Source: Chryseobacterium sp. BGARF1
Lineage (GTDB): Bacteria > Bacteroidota > Bacteroidia > Flavobacteriales > Weeksellaceae
NCBI RefSeq assembly: GCF_001677955.1
Contig: NZ_LELA01000090.1
Coordinates: forward strand, 1 to 64,000
DNA length: 64,000 bases
Reading direction: 5' to 3'
The position numbers were made by a program, and so were the translations under genes. Shown here one piece after another: positions 42,512-50,860 of this stretch (its first letter is position 1; every line of letters begins with the position of its first letter). The notes under the pieces were generated by a model that did not search any database, was not told the DNA's origin, and saw nothing but the letters and a program-made list of their open reading frames with translations.

Positions 42512-44737
42512 ATGAAAAATAAAAACTCTAATTCTGAGAAGATTTTGGAGACCCATATTTCAGGTATTAACCGTGTGGTTAAGCTTGATATTGTGGTGAA
42601 TGGAAAATCTATCAGCCATTTTAAACACTTTCGTTTACAGCAAAGTGCAAAAACACATCATAATTTCGAGCTTATTCTTGCACATGATTCATTGGGAGAA
42701 ATCCAAAACCACAATCTTGAACAAGCACAACAGTTTTTAGGAAAACGAATTACTATTGTTTTCAAATATAAAGACCTTGAAAATGAAAGTCCTGAAAGAA
42801 CTTTTGTAGGTATTGTTACCAAAGTAGCATTCAGTCAGGAAAAAATGAGCTTGGGAAACATTGTATTGAAGGGGCAAAGTCCTACAATCCTAATGGATTC
42901 TGCACCACACACCCAAAGTTTTGGAGGTAATCAGTCTGTTAATACATCTATTATTGCAGATAACATCATTAAAGAAACATTGGGAACAAATGATTTTGAT
43001 TTCAGAATAGAAACCCAAAATAATGGTTACATCAATTACAGTGCGCAATATTGTGAAACCCATTATAATTACCTTTCACGTATAGCAGAAGCCTATGGAG
43101 AACAATTTTATTATGATGGAGAGATATTGCACTTCGGAAAACTTCCTCCAAGTGAAAAGCCTGTAAAGCTGGTTTATGGAAGCAATGTTACTGATGTACA
43201 AGTAGAGTTAAAAGCAGTACATACAAAGCCTGAATATTTTGGATATAGCAGTAGTAATCACGCTAAAATGCTGGGTTCAGACAACTCTATAAAGCATTTG
43301 GGTGATTTATCCTCAAAAGCCTATGAATTGAATGATACAATCTTCAAAACACGTTCACTTACTCCAACCCCTGTAAATGCAAATATGTTTCTTGATGTGG
43401 ATGATTCCCAAAAAAGTGCAAGAGGAAGTAAAGCTGTTGAGGTTTTTACTGTTTCTGGAAATACAACTGTTCCTTTCCTATATATTGGCTGTGTAGCCGA
43501 TATTGAAATGAGAAAACCTGATTCTAATGAAACATCTTACTTTACAAAATTAATGATGACCGAGGTAAGTCATGAAGTAAATGCCAGAGGATATTATACA
43601 GGAAGCTTTGAAGCTATAGCAGAAGGAACAGGCTTCATGCCTAAACCTGACTTTATGACCCCAAAAGCTGAGCCACAAGTTGCGACTGTGATATCAAATA
43701 TAGACCCACTCAACCAAGGAAGAATACAGGTGCAGTTTGATTGGCAGTTAAATGATACCACTCATTTTATCCGAATGATGAGTCCAGATGCAGGAGGAAC
43801 GGGAGCAATTACTCAAAACAGAGGATTTGTAGCTGTTCCAGAAATTGGAGACCAAGTGATGGTAGGTTTTGAATATCAAAATCCTGATTTTCCTTTTGCA
43901 ATGGGTGGAATGTTTCACGGTGGTGTAGGATTGGGAGGTGGTATGGATAACCGTGTGAAATCTTTACAGACAAGAAGTGGGCATAGATTGGTCTTTACAG
44001 AAGATGAAAGTATTTTATTGACAGATAAAAGTGGTAATGAATTGAGATTTGATACAGAGGGAAGTAACATCAATATTACTGCCCTTGAAACAATTACCAT
44101 AAAATCCAAGAACCTGAAATTTGATATTGAAGAGAATATTGAAACCAAAGCAGGAAAGAATATGGATACTAATGTTGGGCAGAACATTAAGATTATCGCC
44201 AAACAAGAGATTAGCCAAGACAGTGGGAAGAAAACTATTATCAATGCTGGAACCAATACTGAAATATCAGCAAAAGCTCATTTAGACCTTTATGGCAAAG
44301 AAAAGTTTATTGGTTATACAGATGGACAGACAGAGTTTGGAGCAAAAGACAGAATGCATGTGTATGGGGCTAACTCATTATTAACTGCTAAAGATAAGAT
44401 TGAATACAAAGCTCCACAGATGAATAAGCTACCTCAGAATGGAGAGTTTGAGTACAACAAAGAAAAACAGATTGTAAATGTACAGTGGATGGATGATGTG
44501 ATGGAAAACAACATACAGCAATCTCATAGAGGAAACAAAGCAAGTCTTTTGGTTTACACAAGAAATTATGAAGAAGGTGACAGCATTAGTTTAAAAGTAG
44601 TTGATAAGAATGGTAAAGAAATTAAAGAGGGTCAAAAAGAACTCATTTTATCAGGAACAGTTAATAAAGAAGGTTATGCTATTTTAAAGGAAGCTATAGA
44701 AATACCTAAAAATAAAACACAAAAAAATAATGCATAA
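42512..44737 (+). CDS. vgrG: Type VI secretion VgrG spike protein (Bacteroidota type iii)
   Basis: 741 residues. gp27-like N-terminal part (~20-370: KLDIVVNGKSISHFKHFRLQ, SAQYCETHYNYLSRIAEAYGEQFYYDG), gp5-type OB fold (~385-475: ATVISNIDPLNQGRIQVQFDWQ, VGFEYQNPDFPFAMGGMFHG), then the repeat-rich beta-helix tip (~500-640: IETKAGKNMDTNVGQNIKI, TIINAGTNTEISAKAHLDLYG). The last ~100 residues are a beta-rich extension (QIVNVQWMDD, GDSISLKVVDKNGK) that probably holds the cargo, not a toxin domain. It carries effectors on the T6SS tip. Its stop overlaps the next gene (TAATG), the usual coupling of VgrG to its effector. Confidence 0.93.
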   Translation: MKNKNSNSEKILETHISGINRVVKLDIVVNGKSISHFKHFRLQQSAKTHHNFELILAHDSLGEIQNHNLEQAQQFLGKRITIVFKYKDLENESPERTFVGIVTKVAFSQEKMSLGNIVLKGQSPTILMDSAPHTQSFGGNQSVNTSIIADNIIKETLGTNDFDFRIETQNNGYINYSAQYCETHYNYLSRIAEAYGEQFYYDGEILHFGKLPPSEKPVKLVYGSNVTDVQVELKAVHTKPEYFGYSSSNHAKMLGSDNSIKHLGDLSSKAYELNDTIFKTRSLTPTPVNANMFLDVDDSQKSARGSKAVEVFTVSGNTTVPFLYIGCVADIEMRKPDSNETSYFTKLMMTEVSHEVNARGYYTGSFEAIAEGTGFMPKPDFMTPKAEPQVATVISNIDPLNQGRIQVQFDWQLNDTTHFIRMMSPDAGGTGAITQNRGFVAVPEIGDQVMVGFEYQNPDFPFAMGGMFHGGVGLGGGMDNRVKSLQTRSGHRLVFTEDESILLTDKSGNELRFDTEGSNINITALETITIKSKNLKFDIEENIETKAGKNMDTNVGQNIKIIAKQEISQDSGKKTIINAGTNTEISAKAHLDLYGKEKFIGYTDGQTEFGAKDRMHVYGANSLLTAKDKIEYKAPQMNKLPQNGEFEYNKEKQIVNVQWMDDVMENNIQQSHRGNKASLLVYTRNYEEGDSISLKVVDKNGKEIKEGQKELILSGTVNKEGYAILKEAIEIPKNKTQKNNA

Positions 44738-45441
44738 TGGATGAAATAGATGAATTAAATTTAATAGTAGCCGAAATTGATGGTAGAAATGTCTTAGATT
44801 GGGATGTTACTTTGAATATAAAAAACTTAGGAGTACTAATATTTTATGGAAATGGTGCAGAGTTAGGAGATTTTGGGCAATTTGCAGAAAGTTTGAAAAA
44901 AGAAAAATTGAAAACATATCCTAAAGAAAATATCATTATTGTTTCGATGCAGAACAAAAATTTATTTTTTGATTATTTGAGTAAATTCAATAAGTTTCAA
45001 ATAGAAGAGTTGCATGTTTTTTCACATGCAGCAGGAGGAGGATTGTATCTTGGTTATCACAATCAAGAAAGTGCAACTTCAAGAACTATAGCTTATAATC
45101 AGAGTGTAAGACGAGGAACAAAAATTACCTATGAGGAAGTAATAGAAGCTGAGGTAGGAGCATTATTCACAGATGATTATTTAACAAAAAAAGCTTTGAA
45201 AGTAAAAAGCAATAAAACATTATTTAGTCCAACTGCAACAATAAAATTTTGGGGTTGTAATTCTGGAGTTTCAAATTGGGTATATTCAGATACCCCACCC
45301 ACATATTATTGGAGTGCACTTAATGAGAAGAACACTCCAAAACCTTCTATAGCACAAGCAACTGCTGATTTTTTTCAAAGAGAAACGTTTGGAGCAACAA
45401 GTGGCTCACACATTGAATTTTTGGTTAATGGAAAATGGTAA
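44737..45441 (+). CDS. Putative T6SS effector with His/Cys dyad (clan CD/DUF4347-like)
   Basis: 234 residues, no signal peptide, no family recognised with certainty. A Rossmann-like N-terminal half (NLGVLIFYGNGAELGDFGQF, NIIIVSMQNKNLFFDYL) leads to ELHVFSHAAGGGLYLG with H97, and later to TIKFWGCNSGVSNW with C174. A His after a hydrophobic strand plus a Gly-rich turn, then a Gly-Cys after another strand, is the layout of clan CD cysteine peptidases (caspase, gingipain, CHAT) and of DUF4347. It is translationally coupled to vgrG, as effectors are. Predicted to be a toxin loaded on the VgrG tip; activity is inferred. Confidence 0.6.
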   Translation: MDEIDELNLIVAEIDGRNVLDWDVTLNIKNLGVLIFYGNGAELGDFGQFAESLKKEKLKTYPKENIIIVSMQNKNLFFDYLSKFNKFQIEELHVFSHAAGGGLYLGYHNQESATSRTIAYNQSVRRGTKITYEEVIEAEVGALFTDDYLTKKALKVKSNKTLFSPTATIKFWGCNSGVSNWVYSDTPPTYYWSALNEKNTPKPSIAQATADFFQRETFGATSGSHIEFLVNGKW

Positions 45442-45444
45442 ATT

Positions 45445-45522
45445 ATGAAAAAACAACCAAAAAATCATCAAGGAATACGATTGCACCCAGATAAAGGAAA
45501 TTATAATTCTTATAAACCTTAA
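45445..45522 (+). CDS. Tiny ORF (25 residues), possible effector remnant
   Basis: ATG at 45445, 3 bases after the effector stop, encodes a 25-residue peptide ending DKGNYNSYKP. It is in the operon direction and may be the tail of an earlier, replaced toxin or a small immunity-linked peptide. Coding status is uncertain. Confidence 0.3.
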   Translation: MKKQPKNHQGIRLHPDKGNYNSYKP

Positions 45523-45533
45523 ATGTAAACCAA

Positions 45534-46265
45534 ATGAGAAACATTATCACTGTTTTATTTTTTATTTTCTATTTCACAACTAATGCACAAATTTCTGAAT
45601 GTGAGAAACTGAACGAGACTATCATTCAAGGAAATCAAACTGAATTTAAACGAATTCTTTCAAAAAACATAGATGTAAATTGTAGCACGAAATATGGTGG
45701 AGTTCCGTTAGGAACTGCTTGTGCCTATGGAAACAAAGAATTTGTTAAACTTTTACTTCAAAAAAAGAGCAACCCAAATATTATTCAATTCTACAATGGG
45801 AAATCTCTTGGGACACCACTGTTTGATGCTTTATCAATTTGTTCACAGCAACTTGAGCCTAAATTAGTAGACCCAGTAAAAATTAAATTAACAAAGAAAG
45901 GCACTAAAAAAGAGGAATGTAATAAAAAAATTAAAAATGATATTGCCAAGATATTAATTGAAAATGGTGCAGATGTATTAGCAATTAATGAAGATAACAC
46001 TACAACATTGATGATGGCTTCTATGTATGGACGTTGTAAAATTCTTACATTATTACTAAATAAAGGAGTGAATATTAATGCTCGTAATAACTATGGAAAT
46101 ACTGCATTAATTTATGCAGCTAATAACAATGATTACAATTCAGTAAATATTCTGATTTTAGCAGGTGCTGATGTTTTAATAAAAAATAATGAAGGTAAAA
46201 CAGCATTAGATATTGCAAACGAAAATAAATTTGAAAAAATAAAAAAATTATTATCATCAAAATAA
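45534..46265 (+). CDS. Exported ankyrin-repeat protein, probable immunity protein
   Basis: 243 residues with a signal peptide (VLFFIFYFTTNAQ). About five ankyrin repeats: GVPLGTACAYGNKEFVKLLL, NTTTLMMASMYGRCKILTLLL, NYGNTALIYAANNNDYNSVNIL and GKTALDIANENKFEKIKKLL. Ankyrin proteins are frequent immunity partners of T6SS effectors in Bacteroidota. Position right after the effector gene and periplasmic export suggest it neutralises the effector delivered to the periplasm. Function is inferred from order and family. Confidence 0.75.
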   Translation: MRNIITVLFFIFYFTTNAQISECEKLNETIIQGNQTEFKRILSKNIDVNCSTKYGGVPLGTACAYGNKEFVKLLLQKKSNPNIIQFYNGKSLGTPLFDALSICSQQLEPKLVDPVKIKLTKKGTKKEECNKKIKNDIAKILIENGADVLAINEDNTTTLMMASMYGRCKILTLLLNKGVNINARNNYGNTALIYAANNNDYNSVNILILAGADVLIKNNEGKTALDIANENKFEKIKKLLSSK

Positions 46266-46333
46266 CGAATTAAAATTGTAGGTAAAATGATTTGAAATAA
46301 AATTATTTTCTAAAGACCATAAGTTACATAAAA

Positions 46334-46900
46334 ATGAAAAAAACTAAATTCTTTTTTATAATCATATTTGCTTTCATCAATTCGTTTTTTTCATGTCAAC
46401 AATTTAAAAACCAAAATTTCACCACAAAGGAAGTAGATAAAGTTGTCATATCAACTGTTTATTTTAAAGATAAGACTACAGAGCCACAAATATTAAAAAA
46501 AGACAGTGTAACGATGTTATATTATCCAAGTGGGGTTGAACCTAACGAAAGTATTGTAAAAACGGGGTCTGCTAATTTAAACAAGGGTGAAATAAAAAAA
46601 TTAACATCTTTATTACAAACACCAATCTCTGGGCATGCCTTACCATATCAGTATGATATACAATTAGATTTTTACAACAAAAATAAAATTGTTCAAACAG
46701 CTACAATTTCTTCTGAGACTAAAAATTTAATTGTAAAAAAAATAGGATGTAAAACTAAGATTGATGAAAATGAACAGGAAATTGTCCCTTGTTTCTTCAT
46801 AGGAATGGTATCAGATAGTTTGAAAAAATATGTTGTTAGTTTATTGAAGAATAAAAAGCTGTGGAATAAAGAACAACAATTCATGGAAGATTATAAATAA
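46334..46900 (+). CDS. Lipoprotein of unknown function, possible second immunity factor
   Basis: 188 residues. Lipobox FINSFFSC then QQFKNQN. The mature part is beta-rich with strands ISTVYFKDKTTEPQILKKD and YQYDIQLDFYNKNKIVQTATI, and two Cys that may pair (GCKTK, VPCFF). There is no recognised domain. It is between the ankyrin gene and the DUF4280 gene, 69 bases after the former and 6 bases before the latter, so it is part of the effector operon. Confidence 0.6.
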   Translation: MKKTKFFFIIIFAFINSFFSCQQFKNQNFTTKEVDKVVISTVYFKDKTTEPQILKKDSVTMLYYPSGVEPNESIVKTGSANLNKGEIKKLTSLLQTPISGHALPYQYDIQLDFYNKNKIVQTATISSETKNLIVKKIGCKTKIDENEQEIVPCFFIGMVSDSLKKYVVSLLKNKKLWNKEQQFMEDYK

Positions 46901-46906
46901 TACAAC

Positions 46907-47251
46907 ATGCCACAACACATCACAAATACAACCCAATTACAATGTGATAAAGGTACATCTCCAACACCTATCACAGTAACAAGTCAATCCTTTATGAGTA
47001 TTGAAGGGAAATTGCAGGCTACAGAAGAAGATAAGCAACCTAACACTAATATAAAACCCTTTGGACAATGTAAATTAAAACCAACGTCAGGAGGTTTTTT
47101 ATCTTGTATTCCTACTCCAATACAATGGCAAGATACTTCGGTTTTTGAAATTGATGGCAAAAGAGAATTGTTAGATTGTTCTATTTGTCAATGTTCTGTT
47201 GGTGGAAAAATATCTATTGTTAAAGCCGCTCAAAATTTTGTTGAAGAATAG
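46907..47251 (+). CDS. DUF4280 PAAR-like protein, copy 1
   Basis: 114 residues, no signal peptide. DUF4280 features: NTTQLQCDKGTSPTPITVTS, DKQPNTNIKPFGQCKLKP, GFLSCIPTPIQWQD, CSICQCSVGGKISI. Four conserved Cys probably bind metal or pair. DUF4280 proteins are PAAR-like tip proteins found beside VgrG in Bacteroidota; the tip sharpens the spike and carries effectors. The last codons (KAAQNFVEE) end exactly where a VgrG-type sequence starts in another frame, which marks a recombination junction. Confidence 0.8.
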   Translation: MPQHITNTTQLQCDKGTSPTPITVTSQSFMSIEGKLQATEEDKQPNTNIKPFGQCKLKPTSGGFLSCIPTPIQWQDTSVFEIDGKRELLDCSICQCSVGGKISIVKAAQNFVEE

Positions 47252-47252
47252 A

Positions 47253-48965
47253 AAGGGTATTGGTTTAGGAGGAGGTGTGGATGATTATTTACGCTCAATT
47301 CAAACCAAAAGTGGTATCAAGGTTTTAATGAATGACGCTGAAAGAAGTGTAACGATTGAAGACCCAAGTGGAAATGTTTACTTTATGGACGGACAAGGTA
47401 ATATCAATGTTACTGCTCCCAATAAAATAACAATGAGTGCCACTGATGTTGAAATTAATGCCAATAATAATTTTGATATTAACGTGGCTAATAATATGAC
47501 ATCAACCGTTGGAAATACGGCACTAATGAATTATCTTCAGAAAACATTGATGAATACACCTATCATGTTACAAACTGTATCTGAATTATTTCATACACAA
47601 GCAACAAAAACAATTATTAATACTGAAAATGAATTATTCATTCAAGCAAAAGAAGCTAATTTAGCGGGAACTCAAAAACTGTTTATGCACTCTGACCAAA
47701 ACACCATTGTTAATAGCAAAGGGGTTGTTGATATGCATGGTAAGCAGGGGAATAATCAAACCAATAAAGCGCAACCATATAAAAAGATTCCAATTTACAT
47801 GGATGGCAGATGTTTTGTTACTTTTAGACCTAAAACTAGTTGGAATGGAAAATATGGTTTTGATTGGATGAGACTAGGAGACACTTCTTTACCAGGAGAC
47901 ACCAGAGCAAATGCCTACAAATTTATCTCATCAGATTACAATAAGTTGAAAACAGCCTATCAGCAGAGAACATTTACTAGAAAAGACGGTAGAGGAAGAA
48001 GAATAACATTTACTTACTTTGTGCCATGGCTTACTTTGTATCCTAAAAATGAAGTTCCAAAAGGGTTTACTCATACTTCTGCAACTTTGGATGTCACCAT
48101 TGATGTTGAAGTGGCTCCTCTAAGATTAGAGATTGAATATGATAAATCATTATTTACCATTGATAAGCAGAGTTTTTCACAAACATCTAAAGGTGTTCAT
48201 AAAACTACAATTACAATAACATGCATTAAATCTTTTGAAAAGTATAAAAACATTCAAGTTGTTTCAGTATTTAAAAATGCAAAAGGAGAAGAAGAAAAAG
48301 CTTTAGCGGGTAAAATGCTGGTTACTCCTAATAAACAACGTTACAAAGTAGATTGTGTGATTGTTAGAGTAAATACAAATATAAATGGAACAGTTTCCAT
48401 GAGTACACCTTCTCCAAATAGACAGTCGGTTTTAAAAAAATATTTAAGACAAGCATTAGTTAACCCAAATTTTCAAACCACAATTGATTTAGATTTAACT
48501 TCAAATACTGATGCTTCAGGAAGAACAACTAATTTAAGAACATTATTTAATAATGCAGCTAATGTAACAGGAGGTGCTATCCCAAATGGAGCAACTGATG
48601 CCATTCAAATATTTTTGAATTTTCAGGTTAGAGCCAAATATGGAAACAAGTATGATGATGTATACAAATTTTATTTCATTGCCCAAACTACGGGTGGACT
48701 TTATGGGCGTGCATTTGGAATTCCTTCAGCAGCTAAATCTGTTGTTGTATATAATCCTGGTTTTACTGATAGCACTATTGCTCACGAAGGTCTTCATGCA
48801 ATGGGATTAAAACATCCTTTTCATGGAGGAGACCACATGTTTCAACGTGCAACAACTGACAACATTATGGATTATTCCGATATAGAAGCCAGTCCTGCAA
48901 TTCCTGTTATTCAATTGTGGCATTGGCAATATGCATTTATATATCCAAATGTAAAAAAAATATAG
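47253..48965 (+). CDS. Orphan VgrG tail fused to a metzincin-like zinc protease toxin (5' truncated)
   Basis: Open frame of about 570 residues with no normal start: it begins right after the DUF4280 stop. The first ATG inside is at 47328 and the N-terminal gp27/OB parts of VgrG are missing. Residues from GIGLGGGVDDYLRSIQTKSG to the NINVTAPNKITMSATD repeats match the VgrG region from about residue 470 onward. A middle beta domain (~190-400) follows, then a C-terminal toxin: HEGLHAMGLKH (H529, E530, H533, H539 by the longest frame) with a Met turn in NIMDYS, the metzincin pattern HExxHxxGxxH. Either a silent toxin cassette or a broken evolved VgrG. Confidence 0.75.
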   Translation, partial: KGIGLGGGVDDYLRSIQTKSGIKVLMNDAERSVTIEDPSGNVYFMDGQGNINVTAPNKITMSATDVEINANNNFDINVANNMTSTVGNTALMNYLQKTLMNTPIMLQTVSELFHTQATKTIINTENELFIQAKEANLAGTQKLFMHSDQNTIVNSKGVVDMHGKQGNNQTNKAQPYKKIPIYMDGRCFVTFRPKTSWNGKYGFDWMRLGDTSLPGDTRANAYKFISSDYNKLKTAYQQRTFTRKDGRGRRITFTYFVPWLTLYPKNEVPKGFTHTSATLDVTIDVEVAPLRLEIEYDKSLFTIDKQSFSQTSKGVHKTTITITCIKSFEKYKNIQVVSVFKNAKGEEEKALAGKMLVTPNKQRYKVDCVIVRVNTNINGTVSMSTPSPNRQSVLKKYLRQALVNPNFQTTIDLDLTSNTDASGRTTNLRTLFNNAANVTGGAIPNGATDAIQIFLNFQVRAKYGNKYDDVYKFYFIAQTTGGLYGRAFGIPSAAKSVVVYNPGFTDSTIAHEGLHAMGLKHPFHGGDHMFQRATTDNIMDYSDIEASPAIPVIQLWHWQYAFIYPNVKKI

Positions 48966-48967
48966 TA

Positions 48968-49336
48968 ATGAAAATAGCAGTATTTACATTATTCGCTGTA
49001 TGTTCAATATCTTGTAATAATAAAATAGAAAATACAATATACGTGGCAAGAGTTGGTTCCTCTTGTGCTAAAACAAATACAGGTGGATTTATGATTTATG
49101 ATTCTTGTAGATTAAATTTTAAAAAAGATAGTGTTAAAGTTCATTATTATCAAATAGATACTGATAATCCAAATGAAATTAGAGAAAATAGAATTGAAAA
49201 TCAAAAATACACTTTTGAGGAAGACTTAGTAAAAATCAACAATTTTCGATTTGGCAAACTATTTTACAAAGAAGATTTTCTTTTTACAATATATAGAGTC
49301 GAAGACAATGATACTTTAAAATTTTATAAAAAATGA
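48968..49336 (+). CDS. Small lipoprotein, likely immunity protein
   Basis: 122 residues from the ATG at 48968 (MKIAVFTLFAVCSISC), a normal lipobox; the longer frame from 48917 overlaps the toxin end and is unlikely. The mature part is beta-rich (FMIYDSCRLNFKKDSVKVHYYQIDTD) with one internal Cys. It starts 2 bases after the metzincin stop, the usual toxin-immunity order. Its last bases overlap the next gene (ATGA), and its 3' end is partly copied near 50090. Confidence 0.65.
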   Translation: MKIAVFTLFAVCSISCNNKIENTIYVARVGSSCAKTNTGGFMIYDSCRLNFKKDSVKVHYYQIDTDNPNEIRENRIENQKYTFEEDLVKINNFRFGKLFYKEDFLFTIYRVEDNDTLKFYKK

Positions 49337-49490
49337 AAAAAATAGCATTAATTAGCTTATTATTAGTAATAAATTCTTGTCATTCTCAGGACAAAGAAAA
49401 GAAGAATGATAATAAAGAAGGCAAATCATCAAATATAAAAATAGAAATCCCAATAAACCCTAAAACCATGCAAACATATACAACAGAAAA
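49310..49490 (+). repeat. Tandem duplication, copy 1
   Basis: The 3' end of the lipoprotein gene at 48968 and the first ~50 codons of the gene at 49333. It is nearly identical to 50106-50286 with only a few base changes, so the copying was recent. Confidence 0.85.
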
Positions 49491-50031
49491 ATTTGACATC
49501 GAAAATTATTTTAAACACTCCAATAAAATTAGCAGAACTTATGAATACGAAACCAATAATGGTAAAATAATGGAGACAGATTTTGATAATTCTTTTATGA
49601 AAGTATTAACCCCTAAAGGTTCACTTTTTACCACTCAAAAAGAGTATTACAAAAGTGGACCATTAAAAAGTAAATGGGAAACCTTTGGCGATAGAGGCTT
49701 TATAAAAGGCATTCGTTATGAATATGATGAAAAAGGCAAATTAATAAAAGCAGAAGATTATGATAAGCCTTTCAAGTTTACTTGGGAACAGGTAAAGAAG
49801 TATGTTGAACAGGATTTAAAATTAGATTTTTTTAAAGATGAAGTAAACATAAATAACTATAATGGATTATCAGGAGGAAAACCAACATGGGACATTAGTT
49901 TCAAAGGCAATTACAAGGATGTTTTTGGAGTTTATTATGTTACTTTAGACGGAACAGATGGAGAATTATTAAAAGTAAAAAAAATACTGGGTCGTGATGG
50001 AGAGCAACAAATAATTTTTGAAAAAAAGTAA
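49333..50031 (+). CDS. Lipoprotein, tandem copy 1 of duplicated immunity-like pair
   Basis: 232 residues. Signal peptide with lipobox LLVINSC. Residues 1-50 are almost identical to the gene at 50129. Later a YEYDEKGKLIKAEDYDKPF segment, as in MORN-like YD repeats, then GLSGGKPTWDISFKGNYKDVFGVYYVTLDG. There is no known family name. ATGA overlap with the preceding lipoprotein gene suggests coupled translation and a shared role as immunity proteins in the island. Confidence 0.65.
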   Translation: MKKIALISLLLVINSCHSQDKEKKNDNKEGKSSNIKIEIPINPKTMQTYTTEKFDIENYFKHSNKISRTYEYETNNGKIMETDFDNSFMKVLTPKGSLFTTQKEYYKSGPLKSKWETFGDRGFIKGIRYEYDEKGKLIKAEDYDKPFKFTWEQVKKYVEQDLKLDFFKDEVNINNYNGLSGGKPTWDISFKGNYKDVFGVYYVTLDGTDGELLKVKKILGRDGEQQIIFEKK

Positions 50032-50039
50032 GTGTTTTT

Positions 50040-50128
50040 TCACGCACAAAAAATTACTGATAATAATTATTATGCGATTAGGAAATGTGGATAGTCGAAT
50101 ATTCAGACACTTTAAAATTTTATAAAAA
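50040..50128 (+). pseudogene. Remnant of a third immunity lipoprotein gene (3' end only)
   Basis: Just before the second copy, the frame reads IVEYSDTLKFYKK and stops; the intact gene at 48968 ends RVEDNDTLKFYKK and stops. The remnant shows that the duplicated unit included a relative of the upstream gene, most of which was lost. No start or full frame is present. Confidence 0.6.
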
Positions 50129-50286
50129 ATGAAAAAAATAGCATTAATTAGCTTATTATTAGTAATAAATTCTTGTCATTCTCAAGACAAAGAAAAGAAG
50201 AATGATAATAACGAAGGCAAATCATCAAATATAAAAATAGAAATCCCAATAAATCCTAAAACCATGCAAACATATACAACAGAAGA
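50106..50286 (+). repeat. Tandem duplication, copy 2
   Basis: Second copy of 49310-49490: the tail of a relative of the 48968 gene, then the start of the lipoprotein at 50129. Confidence 0.85.
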
Positions 50287-50860
50287 ATTTACAGAACAGG
50301 ATATTCAAAAATATAAAAAAAATAAAATTGATGGCGGATATGAATATATTAGAGCGGACGGTGCAAAAGTACTTGAAACTGATGATGAATTAATATTATT
50401 TACCAGAGATATCACCCCTAAAAATTCTCTTTTTACTTTAAGTAAAGAATATCATCCTAATAGACGTTTATGGATGAAATACAATCGTTTCGTTAATGGA
50501 GGTTTTATAAAAGGTGTTTTTTATAAATATGATGAAAGTGGCAAACTAACCAAAGCAGAAGATTATGATAAGCCTTTCAAGTTTACTTGGGAACAGGTAA
50601 AGAAGTATATTGAACAGGATTTAAAATTAGATATTTTGAAAGATAAAGTTGGTATTGGCAACGATTTGGAATATCCTGATTACAATTTTCCAACTTGGAA
50701 TATTAGTTATATTGGAAAGTATAAGGATAATCCGAGAGGTGGTATTATAAGAATAATGCTTAATGGTATTAATGGAGAAGTATTACTTGTTGAAATACAA
50801 CTTGGTAAAGGAGGCGAAGGAACTACTGTTGAGACTTTATATAAAAAAGAAAGTAAATAA
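50129..50860 (+). CDS. Lipoprotein, tandem copy 2 of duplicated immunity-like pair
   Basis: 243 residues. The first ~50 residues match the gene at 49333 almost exactly; the segment KAEDYDKPFKFTWEQVKKYIEQDLKLDILKD is also shared. In contrast residues ~52-115 and the C terminus are clearly different. This mosaic of conserved and replaced blocks suggests specificity regions evolving after duplication. Its stop overlaps the DUF4280 ATG (TAATG), so it is translated with that gene. Confidence 0.65.
   Translation: MKKIALISLLLVINSCHSQDKEKKNDNNEGKSSNIKIEIPINPKTMQTYTTEEFTEQDIQKYKKNKIDGGYEYIRADGAKVLETDDELILFTRDITPKNSLFTLSKEYHPNRRLWMKYNRFVNGGFIKGVFYKYDESGKLTKAEDYDKPFKFTWEQVKKYIEQDLKLDILKDKVGIGNDLEYPDYNFPTWNISYIGKYKDNPRGGIIRIMLNGINGEVLLVEIQLGKGGEGTTVETLYKKESK

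Noticed and set aside
47199..47252. N-terminal extension of the metzincin frame into the DUF4280 gene (start at 47199)
   Set aside because: It lies in another frame of a clearly coding DUF4280 end and does not resemble any VgrG sequence; the VgrG similarity begins only after the DUF4280 stop.
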